From the NCBI GenBank assembly GCA_902554355.1, contig CACDOC010000002.1:21626-85625 (forward strand): 64,000 nt of DNA, read 5' to 3'. Under the pieces are notes generated by a model that was not told where the DNA came from, made no database searches, and saw only the letters and a program-made list of their open reading frames with translations. This DNA comes from an uncultured SAR86 cluster bacterium. Lineage in GTDB: Bacteria; Pseudomonadota; Gammaproteobacteria; Magnimaribacterales; Magnimaribacteraceae. Shown here piece after piece: positions 53,837 through 63,900 of this stretch; the first letter of the stretch is position 1, and every line of letters starts with the position of its first letter. The translations under genes were made by a program, and so were the position numbers.

Positions 53837-55540
53837 TTAATGCAGGTTCCTGATAAGCTTTCCATTTAAAGCTCCAGTCGGCTCTCCATTTCTAAAGGCA
53901 ACTTCTCCAGAAACAATTGTGTACTCATAACCAGATGCTTTCTGAACTAATCTTCTTCCACCGGCCGGAAGGTCATTAATAATTTCTGGTTCATGCAAGG
54001 TCAAATTATCATAATCAATAACATTAATATCGGCCTTAAATCCTTCTTCAAGAATACCCCTATCGTCAATACCGAGAAGCTGCGCGGTCTCAGAAGTTTG
54101 CATTTTTATTGTAGTTTCTAGAGGAATCTTAGATCCTCTTTCTCTGTCTCTTGACCAGTGTTGAATTAAAGTTGTAGGGAAGCTTGCATCACTAATTGCT
54201 CCACAATGCGCACCAGCATCACCTAAACCAGAAATAGTAAATGGATGCTTTAACATTTTTTCTACAAAACTGAGATCTCCAGGTTGATAATTAAAAAGAG
54301 GATGATAAATAAGAGCTCTTCCATCCTTTTCAAGCATCATGTCGTAAGCAACTTCTTGAGGAGATTTACCTTCTCTTTTTGCCTCCGAAAGGAATGAATC
54401 TTCAGGATCAGGTTCATAATTAGCAGGGTCTCCTAGTCTGAACATTTTGTTATAGGAAGTTACAATCTCATCAACTAGAGGATTAATAGAAACAGGCTCT
54501 TCTGACAAAATCTTTTCTTTCATCTCAGGATTGCTCAGTGCTTTAACCTTTTCTTCAAGCGTAAGAGTCGCTAGTTGTTGAAATGACGGGTAAAAGAGGA
54601 ACGGATTTAGTGTAGCAGTTAAACCCATGAGGATACCTGTTGCTCTAGGCGGAACTTGACCATACATATCAATACCCTCAGCTTGCGCTGCTTCAATACC
54701 ATCAAGCAATTGGTGCCACCAATCTGGTCTCGCATCCTGTTGTTCTACTGTAATTGAAATAGGTCTTTTAGATTCTTTAGACATGGATTTAAAAATATCA
54801 AATTCTTCTTCAAAGTTATAAAAGTCAGATATTCCTTGCAAAACACCTTGCTCTAATTCTCCTAAAGATTTTGCTATCTCAACTAATTCTTTTTTATGCG
54901 CAGTTATACTTGGAGTTAATTTGCCATCTACATCACTGTGTTTTTCAGTTCTTGAAGTAGTAAACCCATATGCACCTGCTTTTATAGCCTCTTTTACTAT
55001 TTCTTTCATTTTTGATATTTCTTCATCGGTAGCCGGTTCGTGGTTAATGCCTCTTTCACCCATAACATAAGCCCTTACTGCGCCGTGTGGAATTTGAGTT
55101 CCAACATCAATTGCTAAAGGTTTTTTTTCTAAAACATCTAAGTATTCTGGAAAAGTTTCCCAGTCCCACTCGATACCTTCATGCAAAGCAGTTCCTGGTA
55201 TATCTTCTACTCCTTCCATCAAACCAATAAGCCAATCTCTTTGTTCTGGTTTACAAGGCGAGAAACCTACTCCGCAGTTTCCAGTTACTATTGTCGTAAC
55301 ACCATGGTAAGTGGACGATCTTAAATAAGGATCCCAAGTTACTTGTCCGTCAAAATGAGTATGAATATCAACAAATCCAGGAGTAACTATTTTGCCTTTT
55401 GCATCAATAACTTTCTTGGCCTTTTCATCTATGCTTCCAATTTTGGATATCTTTTCACCCTTCACAGCAACGTCTGCTACGTAAGCATCGCCACCTTTTC
55501 CGTCGTAAACAAGGCCATTTTTTATAAGTAAGTCATACAT
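53837..55540 (-). CDS. N-acyl-D-amino-acid deacylase-type amidohydrolase
   Basis: A 567-aa metal-dependent hydrolase. It has the metal motif VDIHTHFDGQVTWDP near residue 60 (HxH), GNCGVGFSPC near residue 92, a middle SITVEQQD segment, and SGLGDAGAHCGAISDASFPTTLIQHW near 440 with the catalytic aspartate. Such enzymes (D-aminoacylase branch) remove acyl groups from D-amino acids or open related amides. The ORF track starts at a TTG four codons earlier; the ATG at 55540 (MYDLLIKNGLVYDG) is preferred. It is first in the five-gene operon that ends with PhyH. Confidence 0.9.
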   Translation of the reverse strand: MYDLLIKNGLVYDGKGGDAYVADVAVKGEKISKIGSIDEKAKKVIDAKGKIVTPGFVDIHTHFDGQVTWDPYLRSSTYHGVTTIVTGNCGVGFSPCKPEQRDWLIGLMEGVEDIPGTALHEGIEWDWETFPEYLDVLEKKPLAIDVGTQIPHGAVRAYVMGERGINHEPATDEEISKMKEIVKEAIKAGAYGFTTSRTEKHSDVDGKLTPSITAHKKELVEIAKSLGELEQGVLQGISDFYNFEEEFDIFKSMSKESKRPISITVEQQDARPDWWHQLLDGIEAAQAEGIDMYGQVPPRATGILMGLTATLNPFLFYPSFQQLATLTLEEKVKALSNPEMKEKILSEEPVSINPLVDEIVTSYNKMFRLGDPANYEPDPEDSFLSEAKREGKSPQEVAYDMMLEKDGRALIYHPLFNYQPGDLSFVEKMLKHPFTISGLGDAGAHCGAISDASFPTTLIQHWSRDRERGSKIPLETTIKMQTSETAQLLGIDDRGILEEGFKADINVIDYDNLTLHEPEIINDLPAGGRRLVQKASGYEYTIVSGEVAFRNGEPTGALNGKLIRNLH

Positions 55541-55638
55541 AATGAAATCCAATTATTAAATCTGATATAGTATCGCACCCTAAATTCTATTATATAAAGA
55601 GTTTATGAGGAAAAATACTAAATCAGAATTATAACCAT

Positions 55639-58125
55639 ATGAATCATTTCAAAACATATTCTAATAAAGCCGTTTTAATAATTTTTTTATTTCTAAGCCC
55701 TTACCTTTTAACAAATGAAGAATCACCTGATTCAGAGAAAGAAGAAGAAAAGGAAGTTTATATTGAAGAAATAGTAAAGGAGTTTGAAGAGTTAAAAGGT
55801 TTTTTTGTAACCTATAGAGACCCTAAAACTAATGATATTTACTTAAAAATCAAACAAGATCAGCTAAATGAAGAGTTCATTTATTTTGCTCATGTTATGA
55901 ACGGAATAGTTTCAGCTGGTTTAATCAAGGGTAGTTACTTAGATAACGGTGTCTTTAAAATAGAAAAAGATAGAGATAATTTAAGATTCATTAGAGTCCT
56001 TACTAATTATTCATTTGATCAAGATACTCCTCTAGCTAAATCAGAAGGCGCAAATATTTCTGATTCTACGTTTAAAGTTATAGCCATCTCAGGTAAAAAT
56101 GAAAAAGAAGATGAATTCTTAGTTAATATTACACCCCTTTTACTTTCTGAAGATTTATCTTCCCTTAAGCCTATAAGACCAAATGACGATTACGATCCTG
56201 CAGGTTGTAGATGGGGTCAATTAAGCCCTACTAAATCTAGAGTATTAAATGCTCATAACTATGAAGAAAATACTGATTTTGAAATTGAATATGTCGTAGA
56301 AAATGCTCCTTGCAGATATGAAGGTGAAGACGTTGCAGACGTAAGAAATATAAGCATTAACGTAAGGTATAGTTTCATAAAAATGCCTGAAAATAATTTT
56401 GAACCTAGGATCGAAGATCAGGCTATTGGTTATTTTTCAGATAGAATAACTGATCTTTCTTCTAAAGACGTCACGCCCTATATGGATTTAATCTCAAAAT
56501 GGGATCTACAAAAGAAATACCCAGAAAAAGAACTGTCAGAGCCAATTAAGCCTATTCTATTTTGGATAGAAAATACAACCCCTACTGAACTTAGAGAATA
56601 TATTAAAAGAGGTGTTCTAGCTTGGAATATCGCTTTCGAAGAAGCAGGCTTTAAAAATGCTTTAGAAGTAAAAGTCCAACCTGATGATGCTGAATGGGAT
56701 GCCGGAGATATTAGATATAACGTCTTAAGGTGGACCTCATCACCCAACCCTCCTTTCGGAGGATATGGTCCAAGATTTACCAACCCAAGAACAGGAGAAA
56801 TTATTGGTGCGGATATTATGCTGGAATGGGTTTACCTGACAAACAGATTGTATGTTGATGGAATCTTTAATAGCAATCATGAACAAGATTGTTCAGCTGG
56901 TAGCATAATACATGAAGGAATGATGTTTGCTAATTCATTGAATGTTAATGACCCGAAAATAGTAGAAGAAAGTATTATTAGGCTTACTTTGCACGAAGTT
57001 GGCCATACGTTAGGATTAAATCATAATTTTAAAGGTAGCTTTCTTCACAATACTGAAGATGTCCATAAAACAGAAATTACTGGAAAAATAGGAGTAACTT
57101 CATCTGTTATGGAATACCCAGCTATAAACTTAGCTCCGATAGGTTATAAACAAGGTCATTATTACGACATAGTACCCGGGCCATATGATAGATGGGCAAT
57201 AAAATTTGGTTACACTCCAAATATGTCAGAAGAAGAAAGAAGATCTCTTTTAAGTGAATCAATTAAACCAGAGCACATGTTTGCTAATGATGCAGAAGAT
57301 ATGAGATCAGCTGGATATGGAATTGACCCTAGAGCTATGATCAATGATCTTACAAATGACCCAATAACTTATTCCATACAAAGAATTCAATTGGTGAATG
57401 ATGCACAACAAAAGCTGCCAGTTAAATTGATAGATAAAGCTAATAGCTGGGAAGAATATAGAAATGCTCATAAAATTCTCATGAGAGAACATCAACGAGC
57501 TCTTGAAGTAATTTCCAGATATATAGGGGGAGTTTACGTAGAAAGGTCAAACCCTCAGGATCCTGATAGAAAAGAACCTTATACCCCAACACCTTCAGAA
57601 GAGCAGAGAAGAGCGATGTCAGTTCTCTCCGAATATGCTTTTTCAAGCGGAGCTTTCCCGATTAACTCGTCATTGCTTAGCAAGGTTCAAGTAGAAAGAA
57701 GAATGTTTGATCTAAGAAGAGAACATGAAGATCCTCAAATGCATAAGATTATTCTTGGAATACAAAACAAGGTTTTAGATCATGTTTTAAGTGCTTGGAC
57801 GCTCTCTAGGATCACTGACACACAATTATATGGAAACAATTACAGCGTTTACGAAGTTATAAATGATTTGACTGAAGCTATATTTTTAGAGGATATAAAT
57901 TCAGAGGTTTCTTCAATTAGGAGAAATTTACAAACCAGTTATGTCAGAAGGCTGATAGACATCCTGGCTCAAGATTATTACGATGAGTTTGCAACAGCAG
58001 CTGCTTATAATTCACTAAGAGATATAGAAAAGCTGATGAAGAAATCTTCGTCGCATGAGCCTACCAAGGCTCACAGGAAACTAATCCACTGGATTATTGA
58101 TTCAGGTTTAAATAGAGCAAATTAA
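55639..58125 (+). CDS. Exported zinc-dependent metalloprotease (metzincin-like)
   Basis: An 828-aa predicted exported enzyme. A signal peptide spans about residues 1-25, followed by an acidic stretch (ESPDSEKEEEKEV). The central region matches large secreted zinc proteases annotated with DUF5117/DUF5118, and the extended zinc motif LHEVGHTLGLNHNFKGS (HExxHxxGxxH) lies near residue 452, with SVMEYPAINL as the Met-turn about 40 residues on. It would degrade proteins in the periplasm or outside. It is a single gene; its stop shares 4 nt (TTAA) with the convergent hydrolase gene. Confidence 0.9.
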   Translation: MNHFKTYSNKAVLIIFLFLSPYLLTNEESPDSEKEEEKEVYIEEIVKEFEELKGFFVTYRDPKTNDIYLKIKQDQLNEEFIYFAHVMNGIVSAGLIKGSYLDNGVFKIEKDRDNLRFIRVLTNYSFDQDTPLAKSEGANISDSTFKVIAISGKNEKEDEFLVNITPLLLSEDLSSLKPIRPNDDYDPAGCRWGQLSPTKSRVLNAHNYEENTDFEIEYVVENAPCRYEGEDVADVRNISINVRYSFIKMPENNFEPRIEDQAIGYFSDRITDLSSKDVTPYMDLISKWDLQKKYPEKELSEPIKPILFWIENTTPTELREYIKRGVLAWNIAFEEAGFKNALEVKVQPDDAEWDAGDIRYNVLRWTSSPNPPFGGYGPRFTNPRTGEIIGADIMLEWVYLTNRLYVDGIFNSNHEQDCSAGSIIHEGMMFANSLNVNDPKIVEESIIRLTLHEVGHTLGLNHNFKGSFLHNTEDVHKTEITGKIGVTSSVMEYPAINLAPIGYKQGHYYDIVPGPYDRWAIKFGYTPNMSEEERRSLLSESIKPEHMFANDAEDMRSAGYGIDPRAMINDLTNDPITYSIQRIQLVNDAQQKLPVKLIDKANSWEEYRNAHKILMREHQRALEVISRYIGGVYVERSNPQDPDRKEPYTPTPSEEQRRAMSVLSEYAFSSGAFPINSSLLSKVQVERRMFDLRREHEDPQMHKIILGIQNKVLDHVLSAWTLSRITDTQLYGNNYSVYEVINDLTEAIFLEDINSEVSSIRRNLQTSYVRRLIDILAQDYYDEFATAAAYNSLRDIEKLMKKSSSHEPTKAHRKLIHWIIDSGLNRAN

Positions 58126-59111
58126 GAAACCCTATTTAAGAAATCTATAATAAAAGAATTAACTTCTTCAGGTGCTTCTTGTTGAGTCCAGTGTCCGATA
58201 CCTTCTAACTCTTCTGCAAATAGTAAGTTTTTATAGTTAGGTTTTATCCTGTCAGTTAAAGATTGATCACTCGGAACAAAGAAATTGACTGGATCTAAGG
58301 TGCCTGTAATAAAGAAGGCTGGTTGTTCAAGTATTTTTCCTTCTAGTTCTGGTATTTCATGCCAATCAATATTTTGAGCTCTATACCTATTAAACGGCCC
58401 TCTTAATCCGCTTATTTCAAATTGACTAACAAAATAGTCCAAATCTTCTTTAGTGAACCAATTAGGAAAATCTTCAAACATTTCCATTCCTTCTAAGAAA
58501 GTCGAATCTTTAGTTTTTTCTGGAACTGAGCCGCTTTGGCTTTTCTCAAAATTAAACTTCATACCTCTGCCATCGCTATTTGTATAAGTCATAAATAAAG
58601 ATCTAGATAGATCAGATTCAAATTCTTCCTCCGCAACACCTTCTTTTTGAAAATATAGTTGGTAAAAGAAACGATCTTTGTATATTTCTTTCCATAAATC
58701 TAAAGTTGGCATAGGTCCTCTGCCCGTAAAAGGAACAGAAAGAGTTCCAGTTGCCGAAATCCTATCTTCATTTAGTGCTGCTGTGTTCAAAGCTATTGGT
58801 CCACCCCAGTCATGACCAATAGTTATAGCAGTATCATAGCCAAGGGCATCAATAATCCCTACAACATCATTAGTCATATTTCTCATTGTGTACGCTTCGA
58901 TTTCATGGGGTTTATCTGACTCACCATAACCCCTAACGTCATAAGCAACTGCTTTGAAACCTGCATCAGCTACTGCTGGCAATTGATACCTATAACTGTA
59001 CCAACTCTCAGGCCAACCATGACAAAAGATAACTAAAGGGCCTTCGCCCATCATCGCAAGCCTGATGTTTATTCCATTACTTTTTACAATTTTAAATTCT
59101 ACGTTTTCCAT
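58122..59111 (-). CDS. Epoxide-hydrolase-like alpha/beta hydrolase
   Basis: A 329-aa soluble hydrolase. The N-terminal HGWPESWYSYRYQLPAVADAGF with the HGxP oxyanion motif and the nucleophile aspartate in IGHDWGGPIA near residue 104 are typical of epoxide hydrolases. A cap domain with tyrosines lies between about 140 and 240, and the histidine is near the end (GIGHWTQQEAPEE). It would open epoxides to diols; haloalkane dehalogenase activity is the main alternative. It ends a leftward group that may include HupE and the PpiC-type gene (24-nt gap). Confidence 0.89.
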   Translation of the reverse strand: MENVEFKIVKSNGINIRLAMMGEGPLVIFCHGWPESWYSYRYQLPAVADAGFKAVAYDVRGYGESDKPHEIEAYTMRNMTNDVVGIIDALGYDTAITIGHDWGGPIALNTAALNEDRISATGTLSVPFTGRGPMPTLDLWKEIYKDRFFYQLYFQKEGVAEEEFESDLSRSLFMTYTNSDGRGMKFNFEKSQSGSVPEKTKDSTFLEGMEMFEDFPNWFTKEDLDYFVSQFEISGLRGPFNRYRAQNIDWHEIPELEGKILEQPAFFITGTLDPVNFFVPSDQSLTDRIKPNYKNLLFAEELEGIGHWTQQEAPEEVNSFIIDFLNRVS

Positions 59112-59135
59112 ATGTCTTACTTTAACAAATTACAA

Positions 59136-60089
59136 TTACAATGCTAACACCCTCTCAATTAACCAGAAAGAACCAAGCCCTCCAATAAAATAAGAGGCAT
59201 ATTGGTTAATCCCTTTCTTAAATAAATTTCTTGAAAGAAGCCAGATCAAGAATCCAAATAAAGGTAGCACTAAGAGTTGCCCAACTTCAATGCCTACATT
59301 AAAAAAGAGTAAAGAGAATAGAAGGTCATCATTATTAATACCAATATCATTTAATGCGCCTGCAAATCCAAGGCCATGAAGTAAACCAAATCCAAAAGCT
59401 ACAACCCATGGAGTCGATTCATATTTATGTTTTTCACTTACTTCCAAAGCTAAATAAATTAGAGTCAATGCAATGAAAGCTTCGGTTGAAGCTTGAGGAA
59501 CTTCGATCAACTCTAAAACTGATAATCCCAAAGTAATGCTGTGGGCAATTGTAAATGCAGTTATGGTTTTGAATAAGTTGGCAGCTCCAGAAACTATAAA
59601 AAGAAGACCAAAAACAAAAAGCATGTGATCTATTCCACCTAATAAATGCTCTACCCCCAACCAAAAATAACCTGTTGGATAAATACTAACTTCTTGGGGA
59701 ACAGTTATCTTAGAGTTACTAACAGTAGCTAAACCTTCAAATTTTGTTCCATCTTTAAAATTTATACTGATCAAAGCATCAGTAATTCTAGAAAGACCTT
59801 TAAGATTAATCTCTTTTCCTTTTATAGAGTCTTCACAATTTATAGACAATTGAGAAACTAAATACTTCCCTTCTATTCTTGGTAAGTTTCTTTTTCCTTC
59901 GTTACAACCCGTAAAACTAACTTCAGCAGGAAGCCCAACTGCATTAGAGGGGAACATCCAATTTCCTGAGTAAGTGCCATCCTCTTGTTCTTCGAGCAAT
60001 AATCTTGCTGGATTCATTTCATGACAAAAAGTGTTGCCAAAAAAAAGGAATAAAATAGTTATAAGAAAAGGTTTAATTGGATTGGGCAT
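59136..60089 (-). CDS. HupE/UreJ-family membrane protein with N-terminal domain
   Basis: A 317-aa protein with a signal peptide (about 1-22), a periplasmic domain of about 110 residues, and six membrane helices that carry the family motif VEHLLGGIDHMLFVFGLLF near residue 147, TITAFTIAHSITLGLSVL near 176 and GFGLLHGLGFAGAL near 232. Relatives move nickel or cobalt or are of unknown function; the histidines within helices fit metal binding. It overlaps the end of the PpiC-type gene by 17 nt, an arrangement I recall as common in marine gammaproteobacteria. Confidence 0.86.
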   Translation of the reverse strand: MPNPIKPFLITILFLFFGNTFCHEMNPARLLLEEQEDGTYSGNWMFPSNAVGLPAEVSFTGCNEGKRNLPRIEGKYLVSQLSINCEDSIKGKEINLKGLSRITDALISINFKDGTKFEGLATVSNSKITVPQEVSIYPTGYFWLGVEHLLGGIDHMLFVFGLLFIVSGAANLFKTITAFTIAHSITLGLSVLELIEVPQASTEAFIALTLIYLALEVSEKHKYESTPWVVAFGFGLLHGLGFAGALNDIGINNDDLLFSLLFFNVGIEVGQLLVLPLFGFLIWLLSRNLFKKGINQYASYFIGGLGSFWLIERVLAL

Positions 60090-60882
60090 TTATATCTGAA
60101 AATATTTCTACTTCATATTCTTTTCTAAGTTCTTTTAAATAATTTTCTGTAGATTGACTTTGGTCTCTAGCCAAAATATCACTTACTACCAATTCCTTAA
60201 TCTTCGAAAGATCAGGTAAATAAGAATCAGAATAAGAGTTTATGAAGATAAGATGTTCACCATATTCAGAAGAAATAGGACCAGACCATTTTTTAACTGA
60301 TAAATTTTGAATAGATTGCGAAAATTGATCTCCAAACGACCTTTGCAACTCTCTTATAGTCTTACTTGAGAAATTCTTTCCTAGTAGAAATGGATCTCCA
60401 AATATATTTGATTCTTGGCCCTCTTCTATTAATTCTAGGGCTTTAATTGATCTAGACTCTGCTTGATCGTCTTTACTAAAATAAATATGAGAGAAGGTAT
60501 AAGTGCTTTCTACAAAGTAATCTTCTTTATTTTCCTTGTAATAACTCAGTATTTCTTCTTCTGTAGGGTTTCGAACACTTGATTCTTGTTTTAAGAAGCT
60601 TATTTTCTGAGCCATTCTTCTTTTTATAATGATGTCATTTTTATCTAAGCCTAACTTTAAAGCTTCTCGGTACAGTATCTCTTCATCAATTAATTGTTTA
60701 ATAATGCCGTCAATTTCATCATTTGTAGGCTCTCTACCAACTTGAGTTACCCAAGTATTAATTAATGAATCAAGCTCAGATTCATAAATAGTAATTTTAT
60801 TTGAACTATCCTCATTAAAAGTTATATCTATCAAAAAGATAAATATCCCTATCAGAAAGAAAATAAGTAGTTTTTGCTTCAC
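60073..60882 (-). CDS. Membrane-anchored peptidyl-prolyl isomerase-like protein (PpiC type)
   Basis: A 269-aa protein with one N-terminal membrane helix (about 5-20), a SurA-like helical region with EIDGIIKQLIDEEILYREALKLGLDKND near residue 60, and a parvulin-like domain from about 120 to 225 (TYTFSHIYFS, LGKNFSSKTIRELQRSFG, WSGPISSEYGEHLIFI). Parvulin motifs are weak, so it may act as a chaperone rather than an isomerase. The start is GTG. It leads the pair with the HupE/UreJ gene, for which it may serve as a folding partner. Confidence 0.83.
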   Translation of the reverse strand: MKQKLLIFFLIGIFIFLIDITFNEDSSNKITIYESELDSLINTWVTQVGREPTNDEIDGIIKQLIDEEILYREALKLGLDKNDIIIKRRMAQKISFLKQESSVRNPTEEEILSYYKENKEDYFVESTYTFSHIYFSKDDQAESRSIKALELIEEGQESNIFGDPFLLGKNFSSKTIRELQRSFGDQFSQSIQNLSVKKWSGPISSEYGEHLIFINSYSDSYLPDLSKIKELVVSDILARDQSQSTENYLKELRKEYEVEIFSDINAQSN

Positions 60883-60948
60883 TATTAATTAGATTAATTT
60901 TTAAAAATTATAATAAATTCAATAATTTATATGAGATATATCAAGTTT

Positions 60949-63900
60949 TTACCAAGTATCTACATTTGGTCTTTTCTTAGAAGCTCTATCCCTTCTAGGA
61001 GGCAATGATTTAAGCGCACCCATTATCCAATTTCTTGTTTCGGCAGGGTCAATAACATCATCCAGCTCAAAGTGAGAAGCCATGTTGACTGCTCTGCCTC
61101 TATGGTAACTATCTGCAACCATTTTTTCATAAGCTTCTATTCTTTTTTTAGGGTCCTTAATTGCCTCAAGTTCTTTTCTATAACCTAACTTAACAGCTCC
61201 CTCTAGACCCATTCCTCCAAATTCACCTGTTGGCCAAGTTACTGTAAATAAAGGTATTTTGAAACTTCCTCCAGCCATTGCTTGTGCCCCTAGCCCATAA
61301 GCTTTTCTAATAACTACAGACATTAAAGGAGTTTCAATATTTGCTCCAACTACGAACATTCTAGCTGCGTGCCTAACTAAAGCTGTTTTTTCGCTCTCTG
61401 GACCTACCATAATTCCTGGACAATCAATAAGCGAAAGAATAGGAATATCGAAAGCGTCGCAAAGTTGGATAAATCTAGACCCTTTATCTGCTCCAGGAGA
61501 ATCAATAGCACCAGATAAATGACCTGGATTATTAGCCACAACGCCTACTGGTCTTCCTTCTACCCTAATGAAAGAAGTAATTATTCCCGGAGCCCAGTCC
61601 TTTCTGATCTCTAAGATGGACCCTATATCAGCTATACCTTCAATTACCTCTCTCATGTTGTAGTACCTAAGTCTATTCTCAGGAACCACAAATCTTAACT
61701 TTCTTGGATCGGGCGCTTTCCAATCCTTTACAGTGCCTTGGAAGTAAGATAAGTATTTCTTTGCAACTTCAACAGCTTCTTTCTCATCCTTTACAGAAAA
61801 ATCGACAACTCCATTTGGAACTTGTACATCCATAGGACCAACCTCTTCAGGTGTAAAAACTCCTAATCCACCTCCTTCAATCATTGCCGGTCCACCGATA
61901 CCAATGTTTGAATCCTCAGTCGCAATAATCACATCACAACAACCTAGCAATACTGCATTGCCTGCAAAACATCTTCCAGTAGTTATTCCTATTACAGGAA
62001 CTAATCCAGACAATTGGGCAAAGTAAGTAAAGGCTAAGCAGTCTAATCCAGCTACTCCTGAGGTGTCCGTATCACCAGGTCTTCCTCCTCCACCTTCAGC
62101 AAATAGGATTGTGGGAAGTTGATTTTGTTCAGCGATTTCAAACATTCTATCTTTCTTTGCGTGGTTCATTTTTCCCTGAGTGCCAGCTAAAACCATATAG
62201 TCATAAGACATAGCCATCACACGAGAGTCGCTTTCTTCAAATAAATGACCATTAACATGACCTAGGCCACAAACCATTCCATCGCCTGTTGTGTTTTTAA
62301 TTAAGTCTTCTTCTGCCCTTCTTCTTCTTTGGGCAGCTATAACTACTGATCCGTATTCAACAAAAGAACCTTCATCACATAGGTCTTCAATATTTTCTCT
62401 AGCCGTTCTATGACCTGTTGCATATCTTTTCTTAACAGCCTCCGGTCTGTTTGCATCATGACTTGCTCCCTTTCTTTCTAGTGCTTCTTTCAGGTCAGGT
62501 CTGATCCAATCTAAATCTACGTCTTTAGTTTTTTTAGTATCTTTTTGTTTAACTTCAGCTAATTGTATTGTCATCAAAGAATGACCTTCAAACACGGTAT
62601 CTTGAGGCTGGACTTTAATTTCTTTAACGATGCCACTTATGCTTGATAGAACTTCATGTTCCATCTTCATTGCTTCCATAATAAGTAGAGGCTTTCCTTT
62701 CCATATCTCATCACCTTTTTTGACTTCAAACTTAACGATCATTCCTTGCATAGGAGCAAGAATGCTTGAGAGACCTTCACTTAATTCTTCGCTCTCTAAT
62801 TGAAGTATATTCTCTGATTCATCAACAAAGACGCCACCACTTTTTCCGTGATCTAACACTGCTAAAGGGTCTAAATCTTCTATCTTCCCTCTTTTAGGAG
62901 TGTTCTTTTTAAGGCTTCTATTTATATCTGATAAATCTGCATGATTTCCTTTAGAAAGAAGATTCTTTATGTTCTGATCTAAAAAATTGGTGTGTAATTC
63001 ATTGTTTCTAAATTTAGAGTCTGTAAGAATATTTTTTAATAATTCTAAATTGGTAGGAACGCCTTCAATTTTGAACTCACACAAAGATCTGTAATTTCTT
63101 TTTAGCGCTTGTTTAAAGTTATCTTCTGGAGAATGCGTAATTACTTTTGCAATAAGAGAATCAAAAGCAGGATTTGTTTCGTACCCACTATACCCATAAC
63201 TATCAGATCTAACTCCTGGTCCGGAAGGTAAATCAAAGGATGTAAATTTGCCTCCTGAAGGTTTCGTTTCTCCTTCAGAATCTATAACTTCCATGTTGAC
63301 TCGGGATTGAATTGCAAAGCCATTCGGCTCACTTATGTTCTCTTGTTCTAATTTAAGTTGTTTTAAGGTTTTGCCTGAAGCAATTTGAATTTGGGCTTTA
63401 ACTAAATCCAAACCTAATATAGCCTCAGTCACAGTATGCTCCACTTGCAACCTAGCATTGCATTCAATAAATCTGAAATCTTCTTTTGCATAATCAACTA
63501 GAAATTCTACAGTGGCTAAACCTTCATATTTTGAGTCTTGAATTAATGCTACCGAAGCATCAAGCATCTTCTCTTTTAGTCCTTTATTAATTCCAGGAGC
63601 AGGAGCTATTTCTAAGATTTTTTGATGTCTTCTTTGAGTAGAACATTCCCTCTCGTGAAAATGAGTTGCTAGTCCTTTACCATCACCCAAAACTTGAATT
63701 TCAATATGTCTATAGTTTTCTAGATATTCTTCAACATAAAGGTCAGATGAATCAAATGCTGATTTAGCTTCTGATGCAGCTCTATTCATTGCATCTTTTA
63801 AATCAGATTGCGTATTGACTACCCTCATACCTCTTCCACCGCCTCCTGCAATAGCTTTTATGACCACAGAAGAATTCTTTTTTAAACCTTTAAAGAAGTC

